Below are positions 1 to 7,467 of a stretch of DNA of 36,199 nucleotides, piece by piece. Every line of letters starts with the position of its first letter. Positions within the stretch are counted from its first letter, which is position 1. The stretch lies in the NCBI GenBank assembly GCA_027051095.1, contig JALUAM010000052.1, forward strand, positions 3,090-39,288. Reading direction: 5' to 3'. The notes under the pieces were generated by a model that worked only from the letters and a program-made list of their open reading frames with translations, was not told the origin of the DNA and ran no database searches. This stretch comes from Acidilobaceae archaeon (GTDB taxonomy: Archaea; Thermoproteota; Thermoprotei_A; Sulfolobales; Acidilobaceae). A program made the position numbers and the translations under genes.

Positions 1-59
1 TCGCGGATTTTTGTTGGTGATTGGGGGGCCCGTGGAAATGTGGGGTGTTGCTCCGGCCC

Positions 60-600
60 TTATAGCTCTTGCCCCGCGCCTTGAGCCCCTCGAGGCGCGG
101 CTTCCCCTCCAGCCTCGGGGACTTTGATGTTAGGGGGCTTTTCGCTAGCTTTTCTTGCGGGTGCTTGATACGTGGTTGAGTGGCTCCTGTGCATGTGTAG
201 GGTTCCTGAGTAACGCTTAAATTGTTCCCCGCGGGGTGCGGGGGGGCTAGCTAGTTGGGCGGCCTGCTCTCCACGTACTTGTAGTACCTGATACTTGTTT
301 GGGGGCCTCCATCCCGCGTGGAATGGCATGATCGAGTGGTTTAGCATTTCGTCGTGTGGTCTCACATTCTCGTTAATCACGGCCGGGGCGTACCCTGAGC
401 CTAGCTGCGCCCCTGCCCCCGCTAGGGTTATGCGCAGGGTAGGAGGGCGGCCCCGCCGCTTAGCCGCTCGGCCAGTACGGATGCGGCCGTGGAGTCCGCT
501 AGCATTATCATGCATGGTACCGATGGGAGGCTCGCGGCTGCGCCCAGAACGTAGAGCCCCGGGTCCAGCCCGGCTTCACATCGCCGCCCTAAGCTTCTCC
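60..600 (-). pseudogene. Decayed minus-strand coding remnant(s), oxidoreductase-like part
   Basis: No intact gene fits here, but minus-strand frames contain protein-like stretches that break between frames. Around 440-600 one frame reads LDPGLYVLGAAASLPSVP followed by an AASVLAERL helix. This resembles the end of an FAD/NAD-dependent or HdrA-like oxidoreductase, where a glycine-alanine run precedes a helix at the flavin. That frame stops near 430. A second frame (about 220-430) reads INENVRPHDEMLNHSIMPF and then continues with proline- and glycine-rich sequence I do not recognise. A third frame near 245-300 reads SIRYYKYVESRPPN and then stops. I infer one or two genes broken by small insertions or deletions. 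A plus-strand open frame at 295-606 looks like a shadow. Confidence 0.3.
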
Positions 601-679
601 CCGTGATCCCTCCAGGCGCCGCTGATAGCGCATGATGAGAGGCCTAACCTTGTGACCCGCAAACGCGTAGCCCCGGCTC

Positions 680-1125
680 CTATAGCGCCAGCCTGAGATA
701 GAGCAGCCTGCCAGCGGCGGTCTCAGGATCCATGCCACCGCTGGCCGCCCGCGCTTTCCAGGTAGCCCTCAAACTCCCCGACGCGGGCCTCCGCGACCCT
801 CACAGCCCTCCCTAGGAGCCCACTCCTCTCGAGCTCCAGGGCTAGGCTGTCCAGTAGCGCCCTGGCGCCCACAGAGTTAGCCCCTGCCCAGGCCAGGACT
901 AGCATGAGCACCCGCTCCACGTAGTAGCCTTTGACCCCCGAGCAGTCTACGTATCGGGCTAGCTCCGACACTTGGGCTAGACCATAGTCGTCTACAGTCT
1001 GCAAGAGCCTCTCTATCGGAGGGTTGGGAATAGGCGTTAAGCCCCTACGCATCTGGCAGAATAGCCCTCGAGACGCCTAGGTCCTTCGGTTTAGCCCTGC
1101 CCCTCGGGGCTAGGACCTCCATCAT
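680..1125 (-). pseudogene. Frameshifted integrase-like (HTH plus core-binding) remnant
   Basis: Two minus-strand frames join into one plausible protein. The first starts at ATG 1125 after a GGAGG and encodes 26 residues (MMEVLAPRGRAKPKDLGVSR...), ending in TAG at 1045-1047. The second (723-1052, 109 residues) starts MRRGLTPIPNPPIERLLQTV. Read across a one-base shift near 1050-1070, LGVSRAIL plus MRRGLTPIPNPPIERLL makes a helix-turn-helix like that at the start of crenarchaeal tyrosine recombinases. The helical segment after it would be the core-binding domain. Near 735 the frame shifts again (MDPETAAGRLLYLRLAL) and stops at 680-682. No catalytic domain with R...HxxR...Y is present. Either the gene is dead or this is a sequencing error. 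The family assignment is from memory of similar sequences, so it is moderate at best. Confidence 0.42.
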
Positions 1126-1375
1126 CCTCCTCCGGGCCTACCGCGGCATCCTCAAGGGCTAAGGCAGCACCCCTACCCCCTCATCACCCTCTAGCAAGGA
1201 GGCAGGAGTCGGCCCGTCAGCGGAGTGCCCCCTTGACTACCCGGTACTATCCCCGCTATACGCCTCCTAGGAGTCAGAGGCGTTTTGCAACCGTATAGCA
1301 GGCTGAGGGGCGGTTGGGACCGATTAAGCGAATAGTTGCGAACCGATTGGGAAGCGGGGTTCCTGTATGGAGGGG

Positions 1376-1453
1376 TGGTGGGCCCGCGGGGATTTGAACC
1401 CCGGACCTCCGCCGCGTCAGGGCGGCGTCCTAACCGGGCTAGACGACGGGCCC
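1376..1453 (-). tRNA. tRNA-Val (GAC)
   Basis: Full cloverleaf on the minus strand with encoded CCA at 1376-1378 and A discriminator at 1379. The acceptor pairs GGGCCCG with CGGGCCC. The anticodon stem CCGCC/GGCGG holds the loop CTGACGC, giving anticodon GAC for GUC/GUU valine codons. The T arm is CGGGG-TTCAAAT-CCCCG. It lies 33 bases downstream of the Fur-family gene on the same strand, and a TAAAG-type AT patch near 1480 could be its own promoter. No intron is seen. Confidence 0.95.
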
Positions 1454-1485
1454 TCCGCGACGTCTCTTCTCTGCCCCGGGTGGCT

Positions 1486-1914
1486 TTAGCCTTTGCCCGT
1501 CTCTGGAGGCTCTCCTCTGCTTCCCGAGCAGTTGGCCTCTATCAGTATGTTGACCGGGCGTATGCCCCTAGACTCCAGCTTCTCGACTAGGACGGTTATC
1601 TCTCCGTCGGCGTCTATGATCTCCCCCGTGTCCCTGCACACTATGTTCGCGTGTATGTGGGGCTTGTCGACGTGGAGCCTCCCGTCTATCTCGAAGAGCT
1701 TTATGAAGCCCAGCTCCTCCAGGAGCTTGAGGGTTTGGTGGACTGTGGATATACTCACTCCAGGCAGCTTCTCGTTTATCCTCGAGTGGAGCTCCCTTAG
1801 GCTTATATGCCTCTCCACGTTAGCGAATATCTCTTCGACTATCAGGGCTCTCTGGGGCGTCAGCCTGTAGCCCCTCCTCCTAAGCTCCGCTAGGACCTCG
1901 CCGGCGCTCGTCAT
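1486..1914 (-). CDS. Fur-family metal-responsive transcriptional regulator
   Basis: 142 residues, the usual Fur/PerR length. Residues 1-75 form the winged helix (RGYRLTPQRALIVEEIF, then SISTVHQTLKLLEELGFIK), followed by the dimerisation region with HVDKPHIH (81-88) and C93-R-D-T-G-E-I-I-D. Bacterial Fur proteins have CxxC at 93/96; here position 96 is Thr, so the usual structural zinc site is absent or built differently. The ATG at 1914 follows GGAGG, which supports the start. It is divergent from the methionine synthase operon across 108 bases that hold an inverted repeat and a TATA box, so control of that operon is a reasonable inference. Whether it senses Fe, Zn, Mn or peroxide cannot be told from sequence. 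Confidence 0.88.
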   Translation of the reverse strand: MTSAGEVLAELRRRGYRLTPQRALIVEEIFANVERHISLRELHSRINEKLPGVSISTVHQTLKLLEELGFIKLFEIDGRLHVDKPHIHANIVCRDTGEIIDADGEITVLVEKLESRGIRPVNILIEANCSGSRGEPPETGKG

Positions 1915-1948
1915 GGCCTCCGGTACACCCTCCTACCCCGTAAATGGT

Positions 1949-1963
1949 TTTGCACGGCGCAAA
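1949..1963. promoter_or_regulatory. Inverted repeat TTTGC-N5-GCAAA, possible Fur-family operator
   Basis: A perfect 5-base inverted repeat (TTTGC, 5-base spacer, GCAAA) sits between the divergent regulator and methionine synthase genes. It lies immediately upstream of the A-rich stretch and TATA box of the rightward operon. The position suits a repressor site, but binding by the neighbouring Fur-like protein is inference. Confidence 0.35.
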
Positions 1964-1965
1964 CT

Positions 1966-1985
1966 GAAAAAGCCTAGTATATTCG
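1966..1985 (+). promoter_or_regulatory. BRE/TATA promoter of the methionine synthase operon
   Basis: GAAAAAGCC (1966-1974, BRE-like purine-rich) followed by AGTATATTC (1977-1985) is a good archaeal promoter. Initiation about 25 bases downstream, near 2005, would leave a short leader before the GTG at 2023. Confidence 0.5.
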
Positions 1986-2022
1986 GATTGCTTATCCGCC
2001 CCCCGGGCAACCCCCGCCGTGG

Positions 2023-3051
2023 GTGGGCCAGTTGAGGGTCAGGGCCCAGGTCCTGGGGGGCTACCCCAGGCCGAGGCACGTTAGGAGGGCTCTGAGGGCC
2101 GCCGAGAGGGGCGAGGCTGACTGGACGTCGGTTTCGAGGGCCTTAGAGGCGGCCTCCGCCGCCGTCATAGGGGTCCAGGTGGCCTCGGGCCTCGACGTGG
2201 TGGTCGACGGCCTCCTAGACTGGCACGACATTTTCCGGCCCTTCGCCTCCATGTGGAGGAACGTGACCCCCACGGCCCTGCTCAGGTACTTCGACAACAA
2301 CTTCTTCTACAGGATACCCCTCTTCACAGCCGAGCCCGAGCCCACGGAGCCTGTGCTAGCCCCCAGGGCTAGGACCTACGCCCCCCTAGCTGAGCCCGCC
2401 AGGCTGAAGGCGATCGTCCCCGGCCCCGTGACCTTCGCCCTCATGAGCGAGGTCAGGGGCGGCCTTAAGAGGGAGGAGCTTGCAGAGGCGATAGCGAGGC
2501 TCCTCGCCGAGGAGGCCAGGCTGGCCGTCGAGGCGGGGGCGGGCTTCCTACAGATAGACGAGCCGATACTGGGGGACCCCGAGGTCGGCGAGGACGAGGC
2601 CAGGCTGGCCGCTGACCTGGCATCGGAGATAGCCTCCAAGTCGGGGGCCCCCGAGTCCATGGTAGCAGTCTACTTCTACCCTCCGGATAGGAGGGTCTAC
2701 GAGGCCCTAGCGTCCGCCAGGGTCGACTACGTCATGGTGGACATGGTTGACGCTTCTGGCAGGGGCCTAGACGTCGTGGCTGAGGCCGGGCCCGCGAGGA
2801 GAGGTGTAGCAGCGGGGCTCATAGACGCGAGGAGCATATACAGGGACAGGTACGAGCGTGTGAGAGACGCCGCCGCCAGGCTAGCCAAGGCGCTAAGCGA
2901 TGGCATGGACCTGATACTAACTACTTCGACCTGGCTCGACCTCATACCGTACAGTTACAGCGTTAAGAAGACCAGGCTTCTCGGCCTATACGCGGAGAGG
3001 ATAGCCGAGGACCTGGGAGTCGAGTTCACCGGCGGCTGGGGGGTGGGCTAG
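2023..3051 (+). CDS. MetE N-terminal-like subunit of a two-piece methionine synthase
   Basis: 342 residues with a MetE-like (beta/alpha)8 barrel. The start [14 protein letters not shown] (11-24) matches the MetE opening, and [10 protein letters not shown] (177-186) is the conserved DEP strand. Where the catalytic barrel has the zinc ligands H-x-C, this protein has VYFYPP (216-221), with no zinc ligand. That is the state of the N-terminal half of ordinary 750-residue MetE, where the duplicated barrel has lost the metal and helps bind the folate. I infer a partner subunit for the next gene, which begins 2 bases after its stop. The GTG at 2023 is used; TTG at 2032, after GGGTGG, is an equally good start. 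Confidence 0.85.
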   Translation: MGQLRVRAQVLGGYPRPRHVRRALRAAERGEADWTSVSRALEAASAAVIGVQVASGLDVVVDGLLDWHDIFRPFASMWRNVTPTALLRYFDNNFFYRIPLFTAEPEPTEPVLAPRARTYAPLAEPARLKAIVPGPVTFALMSEVRGGLKREELAEAIARLLAEEARLAVEAGAGFLQIDEPILGDPEVGEDEARLAADLASEIASKSGAPESMVAVYFYPPDRRVYEALASARVDYVMVDMVDASGRGLDVVAEAGPARRGVAAGLIDARSIYRDRYERVRDAAARLAKALSDGMDLILTTSTWLDLIPYSYSVKKTRLLGLYAERIAEDLGVEFTGGWGVG

Positions 3052-3053
3052 CA

Positions 3054-4049
3054 GTGGCCTCCTACCAGGTGCCCAGAAAGTTCCCCACCACAGTCGTTGG
3101 CAGCTACCCCAAGCTGGGCCCCGCCGAGGAGGCGATCAGGAGGAGGAAGAAAGGTGAGATAAGCGAGGAGGAGTTCCATAGGATCGCGAGGGACGCAATC
3201 AAGATGGTTGTAGAGGACTACCTCTGGGCCGGCGTCGACATAATAAGCGATGGCGAGCAGACCAGGGAGGACATGGTCGTGTACTTCGCCGAGAGGCTGG
3301 AGGGCTACTCACCCGGCGACTGGGTGAGGGTTTTCGACAACGTGTACTTCAGGAAGCCCGTCGTGACGGGCAGGATCTCGTGGAGGCAACCGATGATAAT
3401 AGACGACTGGGAATACGCTAGGAGCATCAGCGGCGGGAGGCCCGTCAAGGTGATACTTACGGGCCCATACACCATGCTCGAGTGGAGCTTCGACCTCCAC
3501 TACGGCGACAGGAGGGAGATGATATTCGACCTAGCCAAGGCAATTAGGAGGGAGATAGAGGAGGCAGTCGCACGGGGCGCAGAGTATGTGCAGGTGGACG
3601 AGCCGGCCCTCTCGACAAGGCCATTCAGGGAGGAGGCCGAGCTCCTGAAGGAGGCGCTGGAGATCGTCTTCAATGGCATCCCCGCTAAGAGGATAGTCCA
3701 TATATGCTTCGGCAGGCTGGAGAGGATACTCCCCTACATACTGGACTACCCCGTAGACCAGTTCGACCTGGAGATGAAGAACAGCAACTTCAGGCTACTC
3801 CCCTATCTCAAGGAGTACGGCTTCGACAAGGAGCTGGGCTTCGGGGTCGTAGACGTCCATAGCTTCCAGGTCGAGAGCGTCGAGGAGATCAAGGCCGCCA
3901 TAGACATGCTCATGAAGGCTGATATAATTGGTCCTGAGAAGGTCTACATAGACCCGGACTGCGGCCTTAAAAGGCTGCCCAGGGAGATAGCCAGGCAGAA
4001 GCTGAGGAACATGGTGGAGGCTGCTAGGCTTGCCAGGGAGGAGTGGTAG
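3054..4049 (+). CDS. metE: Methionine synthase, cobalamin-independent type, catalytic (core MetE) subunit
   Basis: 331 residues equal to the C-terminal catalytic half of MetE, which transfers a methyl group to homocysteine. TTVVGSYPK (12-20) opens the barrel and QVDEPALS (180-187) is the substrate strand. The zinc ligands are all visible: H216 and C218 in HICFG, a glutamate near 240 (DLEMKN) and C303 in DPDCGLK. The folate-binding N-terminal half is missing from this chain but is supplied by the gene just upstream. The methyl donor is unknown: crenarchaea use modified pterins rather than tetrahydropteroyl-polyglutamate, and core enzymes elsewhere take methyl groups from corrinoid proteins. 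GTG start at 3054. Confidence 0.9.
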   Translation: MASYQVPRKFPTTVVGSYPKLGPAEEAIRRRKKGEISEEEFHRIARDAIKMVVEDYLWAGVDIISDGEQTREDMVVYFAERLEGYSPGDWVRVFDNVYFRKPVVTGRISWRQPMIIDDWEYARSISGGRPVKVILTGPYTMLEWSFDLHYGDRREMIFDLAKAIRREIEEAVARGAEYVQVDEPALSTRPFREEAELLKEALEIVFNGIPAKRIVHICFGRLERILPYILDYPVDQFDLEMKNSNFRLLPYLKEYGFDKELGFGVVDVHSFQVESVEEIKAAIDMLMKADIIGPEKVYIDPDCGLKRLPREIARQKLRNMVEAARLAREEW

Positions 4050-5070
4050 CCCGCTACCCGTCGGCAAAGTACCCCACAGGGTGCTGGAAAGCCTGCTCTC
4101 AGCGGCGTGGAGCTATAGGAGGCCGGCTACGAGGGTCGGCCCCGCGGTCGGCGAGGACGCAGCCATAATAACGCTTGGAGGGCTGGACCTAGTCTTCCAC
4201 ATAGACCCAATAACCGAGGCCGGCATGCTAGCCGGGTGGCTGTCCGTCCACGTGGCCTCCAACGACGTCGCGGCGAGCGGCGCCAGGCCCAGGTGGGTGT
4301 CCGTAGCCGTATTAGCCCCCAAGGGGTTCGACTCCGAGTCCATAGCGTCCATACAGGCCGACATTGAAAGGGCGGCGAGATCAATAGGCGTCGAGGTCGT
4401 GGGCGGCCACACGGAGGTTTCCCCGGGGGTGTCGAAGCCCATAGTAGTTGCAGCCGGCGCAGGCGTCACCTGTAGCGGATGCGCCGTGCCCACGGGCGGC
4501 GCTAGACCCGGCGACCTTATACTCCAGGTTAAGCCCGCGGGCATGGAGGGCACCGCGATAATAGCTACCGACTTCAGGCACCTCCTGGACGAGAGAGGCG
4601 TCGATAGCAGTGTCGTAGAAAGGGCTGCGGCCATGGCGGGCAGCGTCAGCATAGTTAGAGAGGCCGTGGAGCTAGCGGAGAACAGGCTGGTGACCTCTAT
4701 GCACGATCCCACGGAGGGGGGTCTTCTGGGCGGCCTAGTGGAAATGGCATTAGCCTCGAGAGCGTCTTTCAGGGTATACAGGGAGAAGGTTATTATCAGG
4801 GAGGAGACGGTTATCATAGCTGAGGCACTCGGCATAGACCCGCTAAGGCTCATAAGCAGCGGCTCCCTACTAGCCACTGTGCCCCGCGATTTAAAAGCAG
4901 ACGTGGAGCACGCTTTAGAGGGCCTTGGAGTGGAGTACTCGTTTATAGGCGAGGTTGAGAGGGGCGAGCCAGGCGTTCGACTCTATAAACCCGGCGGCGC
5001 TAAGGAGGAATACAAGGAGCCCCCAGTAGACGAGATCTCCAAGCTATGGGGAGGTGCCGGGGAGGGTTGA
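4030..5070 (+). CDS. PurM/HypE-superfamily (AIR synthase-related) protein
   Basis: 346 residues of the PurM/ThiL/SelD/HypE ATP-binding fold. Visible motifs are GEDAAII (41-47), [13 protein letters not shown] (75-87), VVGGHTEV (123-130) and [12 protein letters not shown] (225-236), which form the ATP/Mg site and dimer interface. True HypE ends in PR(I/V)C, the cysteine that carries cyanide precursors. This protein ends in LWGGAGEG, so it is not a standard hydrogenase maturation enzyme. The TTG at 4030 overlaps the end of the methionine synthase gene by 20 bases; GTG 4081 is the next in-frame option but would trim the conserved PVGKVP segment. Its place in the operon suggests a kinase or ligase step near methionine or one-carbon metabolism, which is inference. 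Confidence 0.75.
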   Translation: MPGRSGSPLPVGKVPHRVLESLLSAAWSYRRPATRVGPAVGEDAAIITLGGLDLVFHIDPITEAGMLAGWLSVHVASNDVAASGARPRWVSVAVLAPKGFDSESIASIQADIERAARSIGVEVVGGHTEVSPGVSKPIVVAAGAGVTCSGCAVPTGGARPGDLILQVKPAGMEGTAIIATDFRHLLDERGVDSSVVERAAAMAGSVSIVREAVELAENRLVTSMHDPTEGGLLGGLVEMALASRASFRVYREKVIIREETVIIAEALGIDPLRLISSGSLLATVPRDLKADVEHALEGLGVEYSFIGEVERGEPGVRLYKPGGAKEEYKEPPVDEISKLWGGAGEG

Positions 5071-5360
5071 GCAGCAGGGGAGAGCCCCTGGCGAGCGAGA
5101 CCCACGAGTGCAAGCAGCCCCCATGCATCCATGTCATAATAGACCCTCGCAAGAGGATCTTCAAAATATTCGTCGAAGACTACAATGTTATAGCCCCGAT
5201 AAGCCTGGAGGCCGTCAGGGAGGCCTGTTCCAAGCTCAGGAGGCTCGCAGAGCTTATAGAGCAGGGCTACAGGGAGGCTAGGGGCGACGAGGTCGACTTC
5301 CTGGCGAGAAAGTACCTGGAGGCTGTGCCCGTCAAGGAGAAGGTTGTAGAGCGCGAGTGA
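5067..5360 (+). CDS. Small conserved-looking protein of unknown function
   Basis: 97 residues from TTG 5067, which overlaps the previous stop as TTGA and has GGGGAGGTG 11 bases upstream. An in-frame ATG at 5046 would give 104 residues. The chain has a Cys-x-x-x-x-Cys near the start (ECKQPPCIHV), a beta strand (HVIIDPRKRIFKIFVEDYN) and then two helices (LEAVREACSKLRRLAELIEQ and EVDFLARKYLEAVP). I do not recognise a family. Translation coupling to the PurM-like gene argues for a shared task. Confidence 0.65.
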   Translation: MSSRGEPLASETHECKQPPCIHVIIDPRKRIFKIFVEDYNVIAPISLEAVREACSKLRRLAELIEQGYREARGDEVDFLARKYLEAVPVKEKVVERE

Positions 5361-5415
5361 GAAGGCCTTAGCTAGATTAGGCTTAACCGCGGTAGTAGAC
5401 GACTCCGGGGCTAGA

Positions 5416-5802
5416 TTGAGCGGGGATGATGGAAGCGAGTATGCCAACAAGAGGAAGGCAGTAGTAGTGAGGGTGCTCTCGCTCTCAGACCTAGTTAAAA
5501 TTGCCGCGATAGGCGCCGCCAGGATGGCGGTACTGCCCATATACAGGTATGCCGGGAAAGGGAAGACCGTGTTCTTCATACAAACCGTGTTCAAGGACTA
5601 TTACAAGCTTTACGGGCTCCCCTTGATATATTATTATACAGCTTCGGGTGAGAATAGGCAAGGCAAATACGTGCTAGTAAGGGTAGACGAGGAGGGGGAG
5701 AAGATGGAGATAAGCGATAGGTCTAGGCCGGGCTGGGTCACAATACCTATAATAGACCTCGCAGAGCTACCCCCCTTCATGCCCGAGGAGGTCCTAAGCT
5801 AG
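5416..5802 (+). CDS. Conserved-looking hypothetical protein
   Basis: 128 residues from TTG 5416. It is mixed alpha/beta: VVVRVLSLSDLVKIAAIGA near the start, then aromatic strands (KTVFFIQTVFKDYYKLYG, LIYYYTASG, GKYVLVRVDE) and a hydrophobic end (IDLAELPPFMPEEV). No catalytic motif is evident and I do not recognise the family. The same frame stays open and protein-like back to about 5349 (EKALARLGLTAVVDDSGAR), yet holds no ATG, GTG or TTG before 5416. The true start may be a rare codon, or the start is misjudged. Last gene of the rightward operon; its stop overlaps the convergent regulator by 4 bases. Confidence 0.65.
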   Translation: MSGDDGSEYANKRKAVVVRVLSLSDLVKIAAIGAARMAVLPIYRYAGKGKTVFFIQTVFKDYYKLYGLPLIYYYTASGENRQGKYVLVRVDEEGEKMEISDRSRPGWVTIPIIDLAELPPFMPEEVLS

Positions 5803-6134
5803 GCTAGGGCCTCACCCGCCTCCCCGCTATTATTTATAGACTCCGCCTGCCCGCCTCCTGGGCGCTCCACCGCCTGCTCCAGGGCCCTAGCTAAAGCCTC
5901 CCTTAACTCCACCCCCCTCCTACTAGCAGAGAGGAGCGCTCTCCCCGAGCCGCTGAGAATATATAACTTGTAGCTGCCCCTGCCGTAAATCTTCTCTACA
6001 AAGCCCAGCTCTTCCAGCGCATGCACTATACCTAGCACCCTATACCTCGGCAGCCCCAGCCGCGAGGCCAGGTCTCCAGGCCCTAGAGGCTCTGACTCCA
6101 GAGCCTCCAGTATAGACAGCACGACCCCCTTCAT
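5799..6134 (-). CDS. Winged-helix DNA-binding protein (MarR/ArsR-like)
   Basis: 111 residues. The first 70 form a compact winged helix: a helix (SILEALESEP), GPGDLASRLGLPRYRVLGIVHALEELGFV as helix-turn-helix, and a wing (EKIYGRGSYKLYILSG). The rest is one helix (ELREALARALEQAV) and a polar tail, probably for dimerisation. No metal- or ligand-binding cysteines or histidines are seen. It is divergent from the Nudix gene, with 77 bases between, and converges on the methionine operon; its targets are unknown. Confidence 0.75.
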   Translation of the reverse strand: MKGVVLSILEALESEPLGPGDLASRLGLPRYRVLGIVHALEELGFVEKIYGRGSYKLYILSGSGRALLSASRRGVELREALARALEQAVERPGGGQAESINNSGEAGEALA

Positions 6135-6211
6135 AGCGCTACTCCCAGGTATAATTGATGGTTGCCGCTCTAATACCCGTGACCCCCCATATTACCCTGG
6201 GATAGACGGAA

Positions 6212-6679
6212 ATGGTGTGGCCTAGAAAGAGGCTTAAAAGGGGTATGACTGTAAGGGCGCGCTGCATAATACGAGACGGCGACGAGCTGCTGGTCCAATG
6301 GGACCCCCAGAGGAACGCTTACATACTGCCCGGGGGGAGGGTTGAGTTCGACGAGAGCATGCCCCTCTGCCTGCTAAGGGAAATGAAGGAAGAGGCCGGC
6401 ATAGACGTTGAGCCTAAAAGGCTAGTGTATGTCGTAGAAGTTATAGAGACTAAGCCGCCTCTTCACGAGATAATCTTCTACTTCGAGTGCGACTACGACG
6501 GGACCCCTAGAAACCTTAATAGGTACGTTAAACTGGAGTGGAAGAAGATGAGCGAGATTAAGGGTAGGTTCTGGCCTGAGCCTGTGGCCGAGAGGCTACT
6601 TATGGACGGGGGCAGGGAGGCCTATTACATAGCCCTAGTCGACGGCAATGTGTCATTCATATATCCTATAAGAGGGTAG
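6212..6679 (+). CDS. Nudix hydrolase
   Basis: 155 residues with a complete Nudix box (GX5EX7REXXEEXG): G42 to E48 in GRVEFDE, then R56-E57 and E60-E61-A-G63 in REMKEEAG. The family hydrolyses nucleoside diphosphates linked to another moiety, using Mg held by the box glutamates. N-terminal strand RARCIIRDGDELLVQW and the ILPGG turn are typical of small housekeeping Nudix enzymes. The substrate (8-oxo-dGTP, ADP-ribose, other) cannot be read from the sequence. ATG at 6212; the gene ends 98 bases before a convergent membrane-protein gene. Confidence 0.9.
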   Translation: MVWPRKRLKRGMTVRARCIIRDGDELLVQWDPQRNAYILPGGRVEFDESMPLCLLREMKEEAGIDVEPKRLVYVVEVIETKPPLHEIIFYFECDYDGTPRNLNRYVKLEWKKMSEIKGRFWPEPVAERLLMDGGREAYYIALVDGNVSFIYPIRG

Positions 6680-6681
6680 GA

Positions 6682-6772
6682 GGGGGCGGGGGAGTCGGCG
6701 AAGTTAGCCCTCTTCACGGGCTCTCCTAGGGCGGGGGGCCTCAGGACCCGGATTCGTCCTCAACCCGCCCCC
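6682..6772. repeat. 9-base GC inverted repeat between convergent genes
   Basis: GGGGGCGGG (6682-6690) and CCCGCCCCC (6764-6772) are perfect inverted copies 73 bases apart. They fill the spacer between the Nudix gene and the convergent dolichol-kinase-like gene. RNA from either strand could fold into a long stem-loop. Archaeal termination normally uses U tracts, so a terminator role is unproven. Confidence 0.4.
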
Positions 6773-6777
6773 GCGCC

Positions 6778-7467
6778 TTAAACTAGTCCTGCGGCTCTGA
6801 GCCCTATTAGCCCTACCACGGTAACTAGCGCCACGATGACGTTATCGTCTATAGGCCCCGCTTCCAGCTTCTCAGCGGCGCTGGCGACTAGACCCAGCAC
6901 GGCCCCGGCTAGCCCTGCGGCCGCGTAGCCTATGGGCACTGTTACCAGCGCCATTGCTATATTGCCGGCTACATGCTTAGTCCTTTTAGCGAATAACATG
7001 TTCCTCACCACGCCGGTCGCCGCGTCCCCTAGGCTTATGAAGAGGGCTGGCAGCACAGCTAGCCACGGGTCACCTAGGAGCGGCCACAGCGCCAGAAGGC
7101 TTGCACCCCACGCAACGTTGAAGTTCACCTCGTAAGCGTTATCGCGTGTCTGAAACCAGTACATTAGCCTCACCCTCCTAGCTGCTAGCAAGAGCACTGC
7201 CATAGCAAACGCAGCTGCAGCGGGTATAAGTGGCGATGTGAAGAGGACGGGCGTTAGCACGGCTACTACGCCGCCTGCGGCTACGTGTATGAGCTTGCGG
7301 TTATAGTAGACCGCCACGTTGTGAGGGGCACCCCACCTCCTCATAGCGTCGTAGGCGATCTTCGCAAAGCCTATCACGGCTACCACGTATAGAGAGAGTA
7401 CTGCAGCGGCGGCGACCTCCCTGAGGGGGTCTTTGGGGGCCGCCAGCTCCAACCTTTCACCCTGCAT
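6778..7467 (-). CDS. Dolichol kinase / phosphatidate cytidylyltransferase-family membrane protein
   Basis: 229 residues, polytopic, with about six hydrophobic segments (roughly 20-40, 62-97 as two, 120-145, 170-194 and 209-228). Family signatures: RKLIHVAAG (57-65), SLGDAATGVVRN (145-156), a glycine-rich stretch around 180-190, and EKLEAGPIDDN (199-209). The family (Sec59, VTE5/VTE6, CdsA-related) transfers phosphate or nucleotide groups from CTP to polyprenols or lipids. In archaea it likely serves dolichol-phosphate recycling for glycosylation or a lipid salvage kinase. The ATG at 7465-7467 lies inside the end of the upstream GTPase gene (11-base overlap), so the two are translated from one message. 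Confidence 0.78.
   Translation of the reverse strand: MQGERLELAAPKDPLREVAAAAVLSLYVVAVIGFAKIAYDAMRRWGAPHNVAVYYNRKLIHVAAGGVVAVLTPVLFTSPLIPAAAAFAMAVLLLAARRVRLMYWFQTRDNAYEVNFNVAWGASLLALWPLLGDPWLAVLPALFISLGDAATGVVRNMLFAKRTKHVAGNIAMALVTVPIGYAAAGLAGAVLGLVASAAEKLEAGPIDDNVIVALVTVVGLIGLRAAGLV

Noticed and set aside
1336-1590. Plus-strand frame VVGPRGFEPRTSAAS over tRNA-Val
   Set aside because: Same tRNA-antisense artefact, and its 3' part is the shadow of the Fur-family gene.
4113-4877. 254-residue minus-strand open frame opposite the PurM-like gene
   Set aside because: Low-complexity Ser/Ala/Thr-rich antisense shadow; the plus frame carries clear family motifs.
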